Of a stretch of DNA of 64,000 bases, positions 17,299-26,191 are shown piece by piece. Position 1 is the first letter of the stretch; each line of letters starts with the position of its first letter. The position numbers were made by a program, and so were the translations under genes. Source of the DNA: Mameliella sp. MMSF_3455 (GTDB taxonomy: Bacteria; Pseudomonadota; Alphaproteobacteria; Rhodobacterales; Rhodobacteraceae); NCBI RefSeq assembly GCF_030733205.1, contig NZ_JASHJL010000013.1, positions 62,001 to 126,000 of the forward strand, given 5' to 3'. The notes under the pieces were generated by a model. The model was given only the letters and a program-made list of their open reading frames with translations, had not been told where the DNA came from and searched no databases.

Positions 17299-17849
17299 GC
17301 CAGGGATCGCAAATCGACGTCACCGCCAACCGCGCGGCGCGGAAGTGGAGCCGCCGCGAGCAGGCCGGACGGGTGCTCTGGGCGCTGGCCTCGCCGCTGT
17401 TCCGGTACAGTCCGCGGCCTCTGTGGGGCTGGCGGCGGGCGATGCTGCGTCTGTTCGGGGCGCAGGTCGGGCGGGACGTCCATGTCTATCCCACGGTGCG
17501 CATCACCATTCCGTGGAACCTCGTGCTGGAGGAAGGCTGCGCGGTCGGCGACCGGGCGATACTCTACGCGCTGGGGCCGATCCGTCTCGGGCCGCGTGCC
17601 GCGATCAGCCAATTTGCCCATCTCTGCGCCGGCAGCCACGACTGGCGCGACCCGGCGCGCCCGCTGATCAAACCGCCGATCACCGTGGGCGCCGATGCCT
17701 GGGTCTGCGCCGATGCCTTCGTCGGGCCCGGCGTGACGGTGGGCGAGGGCGCCATCCTGGGCGCCCGAGCGGTTGTCATGAAGGATTGCCCTCCGCATGC
17801 GATCCTCGCGGGAAACCCGGCGCGGCCGATTCGGAGCACGACAGGATGA
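17295..17849 (+). CDS. WcaF-like acetyltransferase of polysaccharide synthesis
   Basis: A 184-residue hexapeptide-repeat protein. The leading segment SPLFRYSPRPLWGWRRAMLRLFGAQVGRDVHVYPTVRI is characteristic of colanic-acid WcaF-like acetyltransferases. It continues as a beta-helix (ITVGADAWVCADAFVGPGVTVGEGAILGARAVV) and closes with ILAGNPARPIR. GSHDWRDP holds the likely active-site histidine. The ATG at 17295 overlaps the previous stop. It is the third acetyltransferase of the locus, so the polymer may be acetylated at more than one position. Confidence 0.82.
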   Translation: MSQGSQIDVTANRAARKWSRREQAGRVLWALASPLFRYSPRPLWGWRRAMLRLFGAQVGRDVHVYPTVRITIPWNLVLEEGCAVGDRAILYALGPIRLGPRAAISQFAHLCAGSHDWRDPARPLIKPPITVGADAWVCADAFVGPGVTVGEGAILGARAVVMKDCPPHAILAGNPARPIRSTTG

Positions 17850-18059
17850 AAGTGACCCCGGTATTTCCCGGCGACCGTTCTCGAAAGGCTGCCAGCATTC
17901 ACGCAGATGGCCCGCCGCCCGATGCGGCAGGCATGGCCGATAACCGGTTTCGCGTCCACGGTCGGGGAGATCGTCGATGCGACCCGGACGTACACACCCC
18001 TTTGGCCAGAGGCGGGCTGCCGTGGCATCTGCGGCTTGGGCGTGGGGCGACCTAAATGA
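17847..18059 (+). pseudogene. possible gene remnant or small ORF after wcaF-like gene
   Basis: This gap holds two candidate frames. One is a 69-codon frame starting at ATG 17846, which overlaps the previous stop (ATGA) and ends at 18055, but its codon use is poor. The other is open from just after the stops near 17847-17855 to TGA 18059. It reads RYFPATVLERLPAFTQMARR and has the G/C-rich third positions of local genes, but no good start before ATG 17907. It could be the tail of a decayed gene or a 50-codon gene. Neither is recognised. Confidence 0.25.
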
Positions 18060-18090
18060 GCGCAGGCACAGACTTCAACAAAGGCCCATC

Positions 18091-18909
18091 ATGACCGATC
18101 ACAAATTGCCCGTAACCGTCGCGATCCCGGTCAGGAACGAGGAGAAGGGGCTGCCTGCCTGCCTCGAACGCCTGTCCCGCTTTGCCGATGTCGTCGTGAT
18201 CGACAGCGGTTCCACAGACCGCACGGTGGAGATCGCCGAAGGCTTTGGTGCCCGTGTCCTGCAGTTCACATGGGATGGGAGCTATCCCAAGAAACGCAAC
18301 TGGATGTTGCTCAACCATCCCCCGGCGCAGCCTTGGGTCCTGTTCCTTGATGCCGATGAGATCGTTGACGATGCGTTTTGTGACGCCCTCGCCGAAGCGC
18401 TGGAAAGGGGCGATTGCGACGGCTACTGGCTGAGCTATGCCAACACCTTCCTTGGCCGCCCGTTGCGCCACGGCCTGCAGCAGCGCAAACTTGCGCTCTT
18501 TCGGGTCGGGCGCGGGCTCTACGAGCGTATCGACGAGAATGGCTGGAGCGGACTGGACATGGAGATCCACGAACACCCCATCGTTGACGGTCCGGTGGGA
18601 GAGATCGCCGCGCAGATCGAGCACCGCGATGACCGGGGTCTGGCACGCTTCCTCACACGCCACGTCGACTACGCCCGATGGGAGGCGCGTCGCCTGCGCG
18701 CGCTGGAGGAAGATCAGACGGCTTGGGAAAATCTGACGCGGCGCCAGCAGTTCAAATACCGCCACCTGCGCCGCTGGTGGTATCCGTGGTTCTATTTCTT
18801 GGGCACTTATGTCGGAAAGGGAGGGTTTCGTGATGGTGCCGCCGGGTTGGAATATGCCTTTTACAAGGCTTGGTATTTTCAGACTATACGCTTGATGTTG
18901 AAGGAATAA
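18091..18909 (+). CDS. family 2 glycosyltransferase (WaaE/KdtX-like)
   Basis: A 272-residue GT-A protein. The opening VTVAIPVRNEEKGLPACLERL, the nucleotide motif VVVIDSGSTDRT and the metal motif LFLDADEIVDD are the classical GT2 set. The C-terminal half, with QQRKLALFRVG and RWWYPWFYFLGTYVGKGGFRDG, is typical of the LPS core WaaE-like subgroup that ends in an amphipathic or membrane-associated segment. The ATG at 18091 follows AAAGG with 7 bases spacing. It is separated from the acetyltransferase by about 240 bases, so it may have its own promoter. Confidence 0.85.
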   Translation: MTDHKLPVTVAIPVRNEEKGLPACLERLSRFADVVVIDSGSTDRTVEIAEGFGARVLQFTWDGSYPKKRNWMLLNHPPAQPWVLFLDADEIVDDAFCDALAEALERGDCDGYWLSYANTFLGRPLRHGLQQRKLALFRVGRGLYERIDENGWSGLDMEIHEHPIVDGPVGEIAAQIEHRDDRGLARFLTRHVDYARWEARRLRALEEDQTAWENLTRRQQFKYRHLRRWWYPWFYFLGTYVGKGGFRDGAAGLEYAFYKAWYFQTIRLMLKE

Positions 18910-19020
18910 ACTAAGCGTGCCCGCCTCTCGGCGTGGACTCTTGCGCACATTGACAACATCGCCCACCGTCGCCACTAGGTGACCCGAGACAATTTGAATA
19001 CAGATTTGCCGGAGAAAATC

Positions 19021-19992
19021 ATGGCCAGACTTTACGACAGCCGAAAACGCATCCTGGTGACCGGCGGCGCGGGCTTTCTCGGCTCTCATCTGACCGATCG
19101 ACTGCTGGAGCAGGGGCACGAGGTGCTGTGCGTCGACAATCTCTTCACCGGCACCAAGCGCAACATCGACCACTTGCACAACCACCCGCGCTTCGAGTTC
19201 ATGCGCCACGACGTGACGCTGCCGCTCTACGTCGAGGTGGACGAGATCTACAACCTGGCCTGCCCGGCCTCGCCGGTGCACTACCAGCACGATCCCGTGC
19301 AGACCACCAAGACCTCGGTGCATGGTGCAATCAACATGCTGGGCCTGGCCAAGCGTCTGAAATGCCGGATTTTCCAGGCCTCCACCAGTGAGGTCTACGG
19401 CGATCCCTCCGTGCACCCGCAGCCCGAAGAATACTGGGGCAACGTCAATCCCATCGGCATCCGGTCCTGCTATGACGAGGGCAAGCGCTGCGCCGAGACG
19501 CTGTTCTTCGACTACCACCGCCAGCACGACCTCGAGATTAAGGTGGTGCGGATCTTCAACACCTACGGACCGCGGATGCACCATGCCGACGGGCGCGTGG
19601 TGTCCAACTTCATCGTGCAGGCCCTCTCGGGTCAGCCGATCACGATCTACGGCGATGGCAGCCAGACGCGGTCGTTCTGCTACGTCGACGACCTGATCGA
19701 AGGTTTCATTCGGCTGATGGAAAGCGATGCCAGCGTCACCGGCCCGATCAACATCGGCAACCCGGGCGAATTCACCATCCGGGAACTGGCCGAGAAAGTC
19801 GTAGCGATGACGGGTTCGAAATCCGAAATCGTCTACCACGACCTGCCGCATGATGACCCCAAGCAGCGGCGGCCCGACATCTCCAAGGCGCAGTCCGTTC
19901 TGGGCTGGGAGCCCCGGATCGCACTGGACCAGGGTCTGGGACGCACGGTCGAATACTTCGAGTCGCTTCTGAAAACCATGGCGGCGTCCTGA
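19021..19992 (+). CDS. uxs: UDP-glucuronate decarboxylase (UDP-xylose synthase)
   Basis: A 323-residue extended SDR enzyme that converts UDP-glucuronate to UDP-xylose with NAD+. The N-terminal Rossmann motif is [12 protein letters not shown]; the catalytic block is [12 protein letters not shown] with Y-x3-K in [34 protein letters not shown] and [18 protein letters not shown] are diagnostic of Uxs. The ATG at 19021 is preceded by CCGGAG. It lies directly before ugd, whose product supplies the substrate: UDP-Glc to UDP-GlcA to UDP-Xyl. Xylose or GlcA is therefore expected in the polymer. Confidence 0.93.
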   Translation: MARLYDSRKRILVTGGAGFLGSHLTDRLLEQGHEVLCVDNLFTGTKRNIDHLHNHPRFEFMRHDVTLPLYVEVDEIYNLACPASPVHYQHDPVQTTKTSVHGAINMLGLAKRLKCRIFQASTSEVYGDPSVHPQPEEYWGNVNPIGIRSCYDEGKRCAETLFFDYHRQHDLEIKVVRIFNTYGPRMHHADGRVVSNFIVQALSGQPITIYGDGSQTRSFCYVDDLIEGFIRLMESDASVTGPINIGNPGEFTIRELAEKVVAMTGSKSEIVYHDLPHDDPKQRRPDISKAQSVLGWEPRIALDQGLGRTVEYFESLLKTMAAS

Positions 19993-20013
19993 GCACACCG
20001 AGGAGGCTGACAG

Positions 20014-21360
20014 ATGAAGATTGCGATGATCGGAACGGGCTACGTCGGTCTTGTTTCCGGGGTTTGTTTTTCGGATTTCGGTCACGAAGTTGTCTGCGTG
20101 GACAAGGACCCGCGCAAGATCGAGATGCTGGAGCGCGGCGAGGTGCCGATCTACGAACCGGGCCTCGACCTGCTGATGCACAAGAACGTCGAGGCCGGGC
20201 GGCTCAGCTTCACGCTGGACCTGGCCAGCGCCATCGACGGGGCCGACGCGGTCTTCATCGCGGTGGGCACGCCGACACGTCGGGGCGATGGCCATGCCGA
20301 CCTGAGCTATGTCATGGCCGCGGCCGGGGAAATCGCGAAGGCGGCGAAGGAATACGTGGTGGTCGTGACCAAGTCGACCGTGCCGGTGGGCACCAACCGC
20401 AAGGTCAAGGAGACGGTCGCCGCCGCCAACCCGTCGCTCGATTTCGACGTGGCCTCGAACCCCGAGTTCCTGCGCGAAGGCGCCGCGATCGACGATTTCA
20501 TGAAACCCGACCGCGTGGTGGTGGGCGTGGAAACCGACCGCGCCGCCGCCGTTATGGCCGAGATCTACCGCCCGCTCTACCTGCGCGATTTCCCCATAGT
20601 CACCACCGACCTGGAGTCGGCGGAGATGATCAAATACGCGGCCAACGCCTTTCTCGCGACCAAGATCACCTTCATCAACGAGATCGCGGCGCTGTGCGAA
20701 AAGGTGGGGGCCGACGTGAAATCGGTGTCCAAGGGCATGGGCATGGACGGCCGCATCGGCAACAAGTTCCTGCATGCCGGTCCCGGCTATGGCGGCAGCT
20801 GTTTTCCCAAGGATACCAAGGCGCTGGCCCGCATCGGGCAAGAGCACGCGGCGCCCATCTCGATCGTCGAGACGGTCATCAAGGTCAACGAGGACGTCAA
20901 GCGGCGCATGCTCGACAAGCTGGTCGACCTGTGCGACGGCGGTTTCAACGGCAAGACGGTGGCGGTGCTGGGCGTGACCTTCAAGCCCAACACCGACGAC
21001 ATGCGCGACGCGCCCTCGCTGACCATCGTGCCCGCGCTGGTGGGGGGCGGAGCCAAGGTCCGGGTGGTCGATCCGCAGGGCAGCCGGGAGGGCGAACACC
21101 TGCTGCCCGGCGTGACCTGGATGGATGATCCCTATGCCGCGGCCGAGGGCGCCGATCTCCTGGTGATCCTGACCGAGTGGAACGAGTTCCGCGCGCTGGA
21201 TCTCTCGCGCCTGGCCGGCAGCATGGCACAAGCGAAACTGGCCGACCTGCGCAACATCTATGCCCCCGCCGACGCCGAGGCCGCCGGCTTCACCGGCTAC
21301 GAGAGCATCGGGCGAAGGGGTCGGGCCGAAGGGCGAGGCGCCGCTGCCCGGGAGACGTGA
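20014..21360 (+). CDS. ugd: UDP-glucose 6-dehydrogenase
   Basis: A 448-residue NAD+-dependent enzyme that oxidises UDP-glucose twice to UDP-glucuronate. IAMIGTGYVGLVSGVCFSDFGHEV is the NAD-binding start, GTPTRRGDGHADLSYV the substrate loop and GPGYGGSCFPKDTKAL the active site with nucleophile C263. The C-terminal UDP-binding domain has LGVTFKPNTDDMRDAPSL. It follows uxs by 21 bases with an AGGAGG before the ATG, so the two are one unit. The extra C-terminal tail after residue 435 (GRRGRAEGRGAAARET) is arginine-rich and unusual but short. Confidence 0.95.
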   Translation: MKIAMIGTGYVGLVSGVCFSDFGHEVVCVDKDPRKIEMLERGEVPIYEPGLDLLMHKNVEAGRLSFTLDLASAIDGADAVFIAVGTPTRRGDGHADLSYVMAAAGEIAKAAKEYVVVVTKSTVPVGTNRKVKETVAAANPSLDFDVASNPEFLREGAAIDDFMKPDRVVVGVETDRAAAVMAEIYRPLYLRDFPIVTTDLESAEMIKYAANAFLATKITFINEIAALCEKVGADVKSVSKGMGMDGRIGNKFLHAGPGYGGSCFPKDTKALARIGQEHAAPISIVETVIKVNEDVKRRMLDKLVDLCDGGFNGKTVAVLGVTFKPNTDDMRDAPSLTIVPALVGGGAKVRVVDPQGSREGEHLLPGVTWMDDPYAAAEGADLLVILTEWNEFRALDLSRLAGSMAQAKLADLRNIYAPADAEAAGFTGYESIGRRGRAEGRGAAARET

Positions 21361-21366
21361 ACTGAC

Positions 21367-22107
21367 ATGCGGATTTCTGTCATCACGGCCGTCTACAACC
21401 GCAACGCCGTTGTCGGCGATGCCGTGGACAGTGTCCTGCGGCAGACCTACCGCGACATCGACTACGTCATCCAGGACGGGGGCTCTACCGACGGCACGCT
21501 CGCGCGTATCGCCGAGCGCAAGGACCCCCGCATCCGGCTTTGTTCCGAACGCGATGACGGCCTCTACGATGCGATCAACCGTGGCATCGCGCGCGCCTCG
21601 GGCGAGGTCATCGGGCTCATGCATTCCGACGATGTCTTTGCATCGGACGACGTTCTGGCTCGGGTGGCAGAGGCGCTGAACGACCCGGCGGTCGACGGGG
21701 TCTACGGCGATCTCGACTATGTTTCGACAGGCGACATGTCCCGCACCATCCGCAAGTGGCGCTCGGGGGGGTATGCGCCGGAAAAGCTGAGGCGCGGCTG
21801 GATGCCGCCGCATCCCACGCTCTACCTGCGCCGCTCGGTCTTTGCGGCGTGGGGCGCCTATGACACGTCCTACCGCATCGCTGCCGACTACGATGCCATG
21901 CTGCGCTACCTGGTGCGGGGGGGCATCCGCCTGTCCTATGTTCCCAAGGTTTTTGTGCGCATGCGGGTCGGCGGCGAGAGCAACCGCTCACTGTCGAAGA
22001 TCCTGACAAAAAGCCGCGAGGACTATCGCGCGATCCGTGCCAACGGCGTCGGTGGCCTGCGCACACTCGCGCTGAAGAACCTCTCCAAGATCGGGCAGTT
22101 CACTTGA
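21367..22107 (+). CDS. family 2 glycosyltransferase
   Basis: A 246-residue GT-A enzyme. RISVITAVYNRNAVVGDAVDSVLRQTY, YVIQDGGSTDGT and IGLMHSDDVFA (the D-x-D equivalent) are clear GT2 motifs, and the acceptor side has HPTLYLRRSVFAAWGAYDTSYRIAADYDAMLRYL. This pattern matches WcaA/PGL2-like transferases of exopolysaccharide loci. The start lies 6 bases after the ugd stop, so it belongs to the uxs-ugd unit. Sugar specificity is unknown; with its neighbours it may transfer GlcA or xylose. Confidence 0.88.
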   Translation: MRISVITAVYNRNAVVGDAVDSVLRQTYRDIDYVIQDGGSTDGTLARIAERKDPRIRLCSERDDGLYDAINRGIARASGEVIGLMHSDDVFASDDVLARVAEALNDPAVDGVYGDLDYVSTGDMSRTIRKWRSGGYAPEKLRRGWMPPHPTLYLRRSVFAAWGAYDTSYRIAADYDAMLRYLVRGGIRLSYVPKVFVRMRVGGESNRSLSKILTKSREDYRAIRANGVGGLRTLALKNLSKIGQFT

Positions 22108-22173
22108 GGCCAGGAGACCGTCAGTGGGTCCGCACCGGCAGCACGCCGCAAAGCGATGCCAAAAGGTGCCCGG

Positions 22174-23001
22174 GTGAGTGACATGACCCTTCACCTTGCC
22201 CAGGCGGCCGTAAAGGTCTTGCTGCCAGAGACCTTCTTCGTGCTCATCCTGCTCGTCGGGCTGGGGGCGCTGTGGCGGGGATGGTGGCGGGTCGGCCGGA
22301 CGGCTGTGACGATCGCCGCGTTCTGCCTCGCGGTGATCGGCCCGCTGCCGTTCGGTGCCGTGCTGCTGGAGACCCTAGAGGACAGCTACCCGCGGGCACC
22401 CGAGGTGGCGTCACCCTCGACGATCGTCGTGTTGAGCGGCGGCGAACACGGCATGATCAGCGCGGATACCGGGCAGATCAAATTGTCCCCCGGGTCGGAC
22501 AGATTGACGGCCGCGCTGCTGCTGGCACGACGCTTTCCCGAGGCGCGGGTGCTGTTTGTCGGGCAAAGCATGCACCTGCCGGACGGGTCCTTTCTGCCGC
22601 AGGCCTACTTCCAGCGGAACGGGCTCGATCCCGGGCGGCTGACCATAGAACCGCTGTCCCGCAATACCCTGCAAAACGCGCGGTTTTCGCTGGGCATGGC
22701 GCCACCCGAAGGGCCCTATCTCCTTGTCACCAGTGCGTTTCACATGCGCCGCGCCGTGGGCATGTTCTGCGAGGCGGGCTGGCGCGACCTTGTGCCATGG
22801 CCGGTCGATCACCGCTCCCGCGGGTTGGCCAATGTCCGGTGGGAACCGACCTACAACATGAGCCTGCTGAATACGGCGGTCCGCGAATACCTGTCGCTTC
22901 TGGCCTATCGACTCGGCGGGCAACTGGCCGGAGAGCAGGTTATTGAAACCTGTCTGGCACAGACGAAGACCCGGACCGGCATTGCTGCCGGTCCGGGCTG
23001 A
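22174..23001 (+). CDS. YdcF/SanA-family (DUF218) membrane protein
   Basis: A protein of about 275 residues. Two N-terminal membrane helices (TFFVLILLVGLGALWRG and a second near residue 45) precede a DUF218 domain beginning STIVVLSGGEHGM, with the conserved SRNTLQNARFS and LLVTSAFHMRRAVGMFCEAG. DUF218 proteins are often found in envelope and polysaccharide loci, where the reaction is not established. The GTG at 22174 follows AAAAGG; an in-frame ATG at 22156 would add 6 residues. It is convergent with the tailspike-like gene, with stops 13 bases apart. Confidence 0.78.
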   Translation: MSDMTLHLAQAAVKVLLPETFFVLILLVGLGALWRGWWRVGRTAVTIAAFCLAVIGPLPFGAVLLETLEDSYPRAPEVASPSTIVVLSGGEHGMISADTGQIKLSPGSDRLTAALLLARRFPEARVLFVGQSMHLPDGSFLPQAYFQRNGLDPGRLTIEPLSRNTLQNARFSLGMAPPEGPYLLVTSAFHMRRAVGMFCEAGWRDLVPWPVDHRSRGLANVRWEPTYNMSLLNTAVREYLSLLAYRLGGQLAGEQVIETCLAQTKTRTGIAAGPG

Positions 23002-23014
23002 AGTCCGCTGGGGA

Positions 23015-25612
23015 TCATTTCACCCGGCACCAGGCCTTGCCCTTGTTCGAGCTGATGAACATGAAATCGAGCACGGTCTGCGCATTCGGCGCCGTGTCCA
23101 CGGTCGCCCCTTGCAGGTCGAACTGGTTGCCCCAATTCACCGTGTGCCCGCCGGTCGCGTCCTGCACGATGACGATCGTCAGCCGCTGGCCGCGCGGGTC
23201 GTCGGGGCCCAGGTTTACATAGGACGGGTTGGCAATCGTCAGCGCACCGGCGGCCTTGAATTCCCACGCGCAACCGTCGTTGTAGTTGATCGCCTGCGTG
23301 CCGGTGGCGGGATTGACGATGTTCAACGGCGTCACGAGGCCGCTGATATGCGATCGGCCCAGTTCGCGCCGGTCATAGATGGACCGGCTTTCCACCCTGC
23401 GCCGATAGTTCGACGCGCCGCCGGTGTAGGCAAGCCCGTATTCCTCGGGCTGCGTTGTATCCCCGGTCGGCAGAGACCACGCCTCCGCGGTATGGAAGTC
23501 CCGGAAATACGTCCCCCGCGCGCTGTTGCGGACCCGCGCGCCGTTGGTCATGCCGGAGATCTCGCAATCGGTCGCATCGTAAGCGTCAAAGCTGTAGGAC
23601 GTCGCCCCCGACCCGGTAGCAAGGAAGGACGTGTCGATGCGCGCTCCGACAAAAGCCGATGCGTCCTCGCCCCGGATCGGAGACGATCCGCGGCCGGTCA
23701 CGGTCAGCGACGTCAAGGTGACGCCGGCGCCCAAGCGGATGAAATAGTCGCCGGGTCCTTCACCGCGAACATCCAGAAAGCTGACGTTGGAACAGTTGTC
23801 CGAGAAGTGGAACGCCGCTTCGCCGTTATGAAAATGGCAATACGCTCCGATGAATTGCGAGTTGTCGATGCCGGAACAGCGGACGTAGTGCGGGCCGCTC
23901 GGCACGGACGATCCATTGAAGGCGCAGCCAACGAAAAGATGCCGGGTGTTGCCGCCCGAAAAGACATGCCCCAATAGGTCGATGTATTCCGAATTGACGG
24001 TGGTCTCGATCTGTTCGGTCAGTTCAAGACCCGAGGTGGCCGAATAGATTTCGAAATCGACGTTGAACCACTTGTTCACCTCGGACGAGGCGCACTGGAC
24101 GCCGGTCTGCGTGACGTAGCCTCGGAAAGTGCACCGGTCGAAGACATGCCCGCCCGCGTAACCGTTGGAGGTGTTCCGCGCCAAGAGCAGAAAACATGAC
24201 GGGTTGTGCGCGCCGTCCGAGTAGTTGGCAAACCCGATGTTGCGGAAGGTCATGCGCGGCTTGCCGGTCATGTCCCATGTCGGCGTTCCGGCGGTTTCCG
24301 ACTTGATGAGCGTGTTGATCTGGTCAGAGCCTTCAATGGTGAACCCGTAGTAGCCGCCACTGATCCCGCCAGCCACTCCCGCATAGGTGCAGTCGATCGA
24401 CGTCACGACGCGGAAGGCCCCCTTGGGAAAGTAGATGGTGACGCCCGGTGTCGCCTTGCCCAGATCGACAGCCGCCTGGATCGCCGCGCTGTCGTCCGTG
24501 GTGCCATCGCCCTTGGCGCCAAATGCCTTGACGTTGTAGCGTCCGGACTCCGCGGGCTGGACATACAGCTTGGTGCCGCCTGCCGTGGTCAGGTGGTGAT
24601 CTGTCGCCGCAGCCGGGGCGACCTGATATCGGAAACCCTCGCGACGCGCGCGCAGCGTGGCGCCGGTGGGCAGCCCGACAGTCTCGGCGATCAGGTCTGC
24701 CACGGTCTCGAACGCGATCTCCCCGTGCCAGCCGAGGAAGGTCCCCGTGCCGGACTCGTTGCGGTAGACTTGCAGACCGGGGCCCGCGATCACGAAAAAC
24801 GCCGCGCCAGAGGATGTCGCGGCAAGGCCGGCGGCGAGGCTGTCGTAGGTGTTGCTGTTCGCCACCAGCGCTGGCAGCACGTCGAGGTTCACTGCCTGCG
24901 TCACCGAGACGAGGTCGGTCTTGGCCTTGGTGTCGGTCAGGTCCGTCTCGTTCTGCGGCGAGACCACGCGGCGCCATCCGGTCAGTCCGGGCAGCAGGGT
25001 GTTGCCGTCGTCGAGAAAGACGTAGATTGCGCCGTTGGCCATGACCGTCGTTCCCGCCGAAAACGGCTCGCCCCGCGCCACTGCCGCCGCAAACCGCGCC
25101 TCCGAACTGAACCGAGTTCCGGTTTCACACAGCCCTACGCCGCCGGTGGTCGCGACCTGCGCCGAACCGTCGCCTTCGGGCAGCACGCAGAAATCGGTGT
25201 CTGTCGAACGCACCCGCACCCGCATCCCGGGCCAGACCTTCAGCCGGCCATTGCCGGCGGTGTAGGACAGCAGCCCGTCTTCCGCCAGCGCGTCAAGCGT
25301 GGCGTAATCCTGCTGTGACCGGACCGGGGTGGTGTTCCCGACAAGGACATCGTCAGCGCTGTAGAGAACGGTCCGGCCATCGGGGTCCGTGATCACGACA
25401 CGATATTCGCCTTCCTCGAGGTAGCACAGCCCGAAGAAACCGTTCTCGTCCGACCGCATGTCCGAGGTCTGCTGTTCGGTCAGGTCGGGATCGCGATAGA
25501 GCGGCGCCATGCTGTTCGACCCCTTGGGATAGATACAGCGGACGGCGTTCCTGACGCCCGCGCCCGAGCTGTCGACGGCACGGATTGCGGCTTCGTGGTT
25601 GAATAGGGCCAT
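23015..25612 (-). CDS. tailspike-like beta-helix protein (pectate-lyase-3 fold), candidate polysaccharide depolymerase
   Basis: An 865-residue protein. Residues 1-110 form a beta-sandwich resembling a carboxypeptidase-regulatory domain (EEGEYRVVITDPDGRTVLYS). Residues 110-350 resemble phage tail-fibre linkers (DDGNTLLPGLTGWRRV, FVIAGPGLQVYRN). At about 360 the motif YNVKAFGAKGDGTTDDSAAIQAAVD marks the start of a pectate_lyase_3 right-handed beta-helix, as in phage tailspikes. The last about 100 residues (LTIVIVQDATGGHTVNWG...VLDFMFISSNKGKAWCRVK) are a small C-terminal domain also known from phage proteins. There is no signal peptide. The RBS region upstream is weak. It lies inside the polysaccharide locus in reverse orientation, so it may trim the polymer or be a captured phage gene. 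Confidence 0.75.
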   Translation of the reverse strand: MALFNHEAAIRAVDSSGAGVRNAVRCIYPKGSNSMAPLYRDPDLTEQQTSDMRSDENGFFGLCYLEEGEYRVVITDPDGRTVLYSADDVLVGNTTPVRSQQDYATLDALAEDGLLSYTAGNGRLKVWPGMRVRVRSTDTDFCVLPEGDGSAQVATTGGVGLCETGTRFSSEARFAAAVARGEPFSAGTTVMANGAIYVFLDDGNTLLPGLTGWRRVVSPQNETDLTDTKAKTDLVSVTQAVNLDVLPALVANSNTYDSLAAGLAATSSGAAFFVIAGPGLQVYRNESGTGTFLGWHGEIAFETVADLIAETVGLPTGATLRARREGFRYQVAPAAATDHHLTTAGGTKLYVQPAESGRYNVKAFGAKGDGTTDDSAAIQAAVDLGKATPGVTIYFPKGAFRVVTSIDCTYAGVAGGISGGYYGFTIEGSDQINTLIKSETAGTPTWDMTGKPRMTFRNIGFANYSDGAHNPSCFLLLARNTSNGYAGGHVFDRCTFRGYVTQTGVQCASSEVNKWFNVDFEIYSATSGLELTEQIETTVNSEYIDLLGHVFSGGNTRHLFVGCAFNGSSVPSGPHYVRCSGIDNSQFIGAYCHFHNGEAAFHFSDNCSNVSFLDVRGEGPGDYFIRLGAGVTLTSLTVTGRGSSPIRGEDASAFVGARIDTSFLATGSGATSYSFDAYDATDCEISGMTNGARVRNSARGTYFRDFHTAEAWSLPTGDTTQPEEYGLAYTGGASNYRRRVESRSIYDRRELGRSHISGLVTPLNIVNPATGTQAINYNDGCAWEFKAAGALTIANPSYVNLGPDDPRGQRLTIVIVQDATGGHTVNWGNQFDLQGATVDTAPNAQTVLDFMFISSNKGKAWCRVK

Positions 25613-26191
25613 GCTTGCTTTCTCCGGTTTGGCAAAAGATGCGGTCCGACCACCCCTCCGGCTGGAGGCGGCGTGCGGACGGTCTTGGAGAAAATCCCTG
25701 CGAAACCTTATCTTCAGCTACCGGAGCGCGCGCAGCCTTGCCGTCTCACGCAACACCTTAAGGCAGTCAGCCGCCCTGCGCCGCGTCATCACGGCGCGAG
25801 AGCCGTTTTCGGAACCAGAAAGATGCAATCCAGGGTTGATCTTGCGTTTGGCCCGGACAGGTCCTGTCATGTCCATGCCCTGTCGCTTTCCAGCCTGAGC
25901 TGCGGGTAAGATGACCTCGGCACGGGGGGCTCGCACGGCCAATCTGGTCCCGGCATTCCCCGCTCGGATCATGCCCCGTCGCGGACGGGGCCATACCCCG
26001 GACATGCGGGCGTTTTGGCAAAGGGTGGGAGGATCGACCGGCCACAATTTTTGGCGTTTTTTCGCCCGTCCTCCGAACCCTCGACCGGGCAACCGCTTTC
26101 AAGTTGCGCCTCTGTGCGAAACTGCGATATGCGGACGCCGACGCGGACAACGGTCGATTGTGCGACCGCCTCAGCAAAGAATGGTTGATTG
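25613..26191. other. non-coding interval between tailspike-like gene and gmd
   Basis: About 580 bases with no supported gene on either strand; the open frames lack motifs and have poor third-base pattern. It should hold both divergent promoters. A strong hairpin lies at 25973-25991. Confidence 0.5.
25973..25991 (+). promoter_or_regulatory. strong hairpin upstream of gmd
   Basis: GCCCCGTC-GCG-GACGGGGC, an eight-base-pair G/C stem with a three-base loop, about 200 bases before gmd. There is no U-run on either strand, so it is not a standard terminator; its role is unknown. Confidence 0.3.

Noticed and set aside
18052-21813. A 1253-codon open frame on the minus strand across the GT2, uxs, ugd and GT2 genes
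   Set aside because: It runs antisense to four well-recognised genes and is rich in Arg, His and Gly from complementary codons; long shadow frames are normal in high-G+C DNA. No motif is recognisable.
25718-26092. A 124-codon minus-strand frame in the gap before gmd
   Set aside because: Arg-rich shadow-like composition, no motif, and no ribosome site; treated as non-coding.
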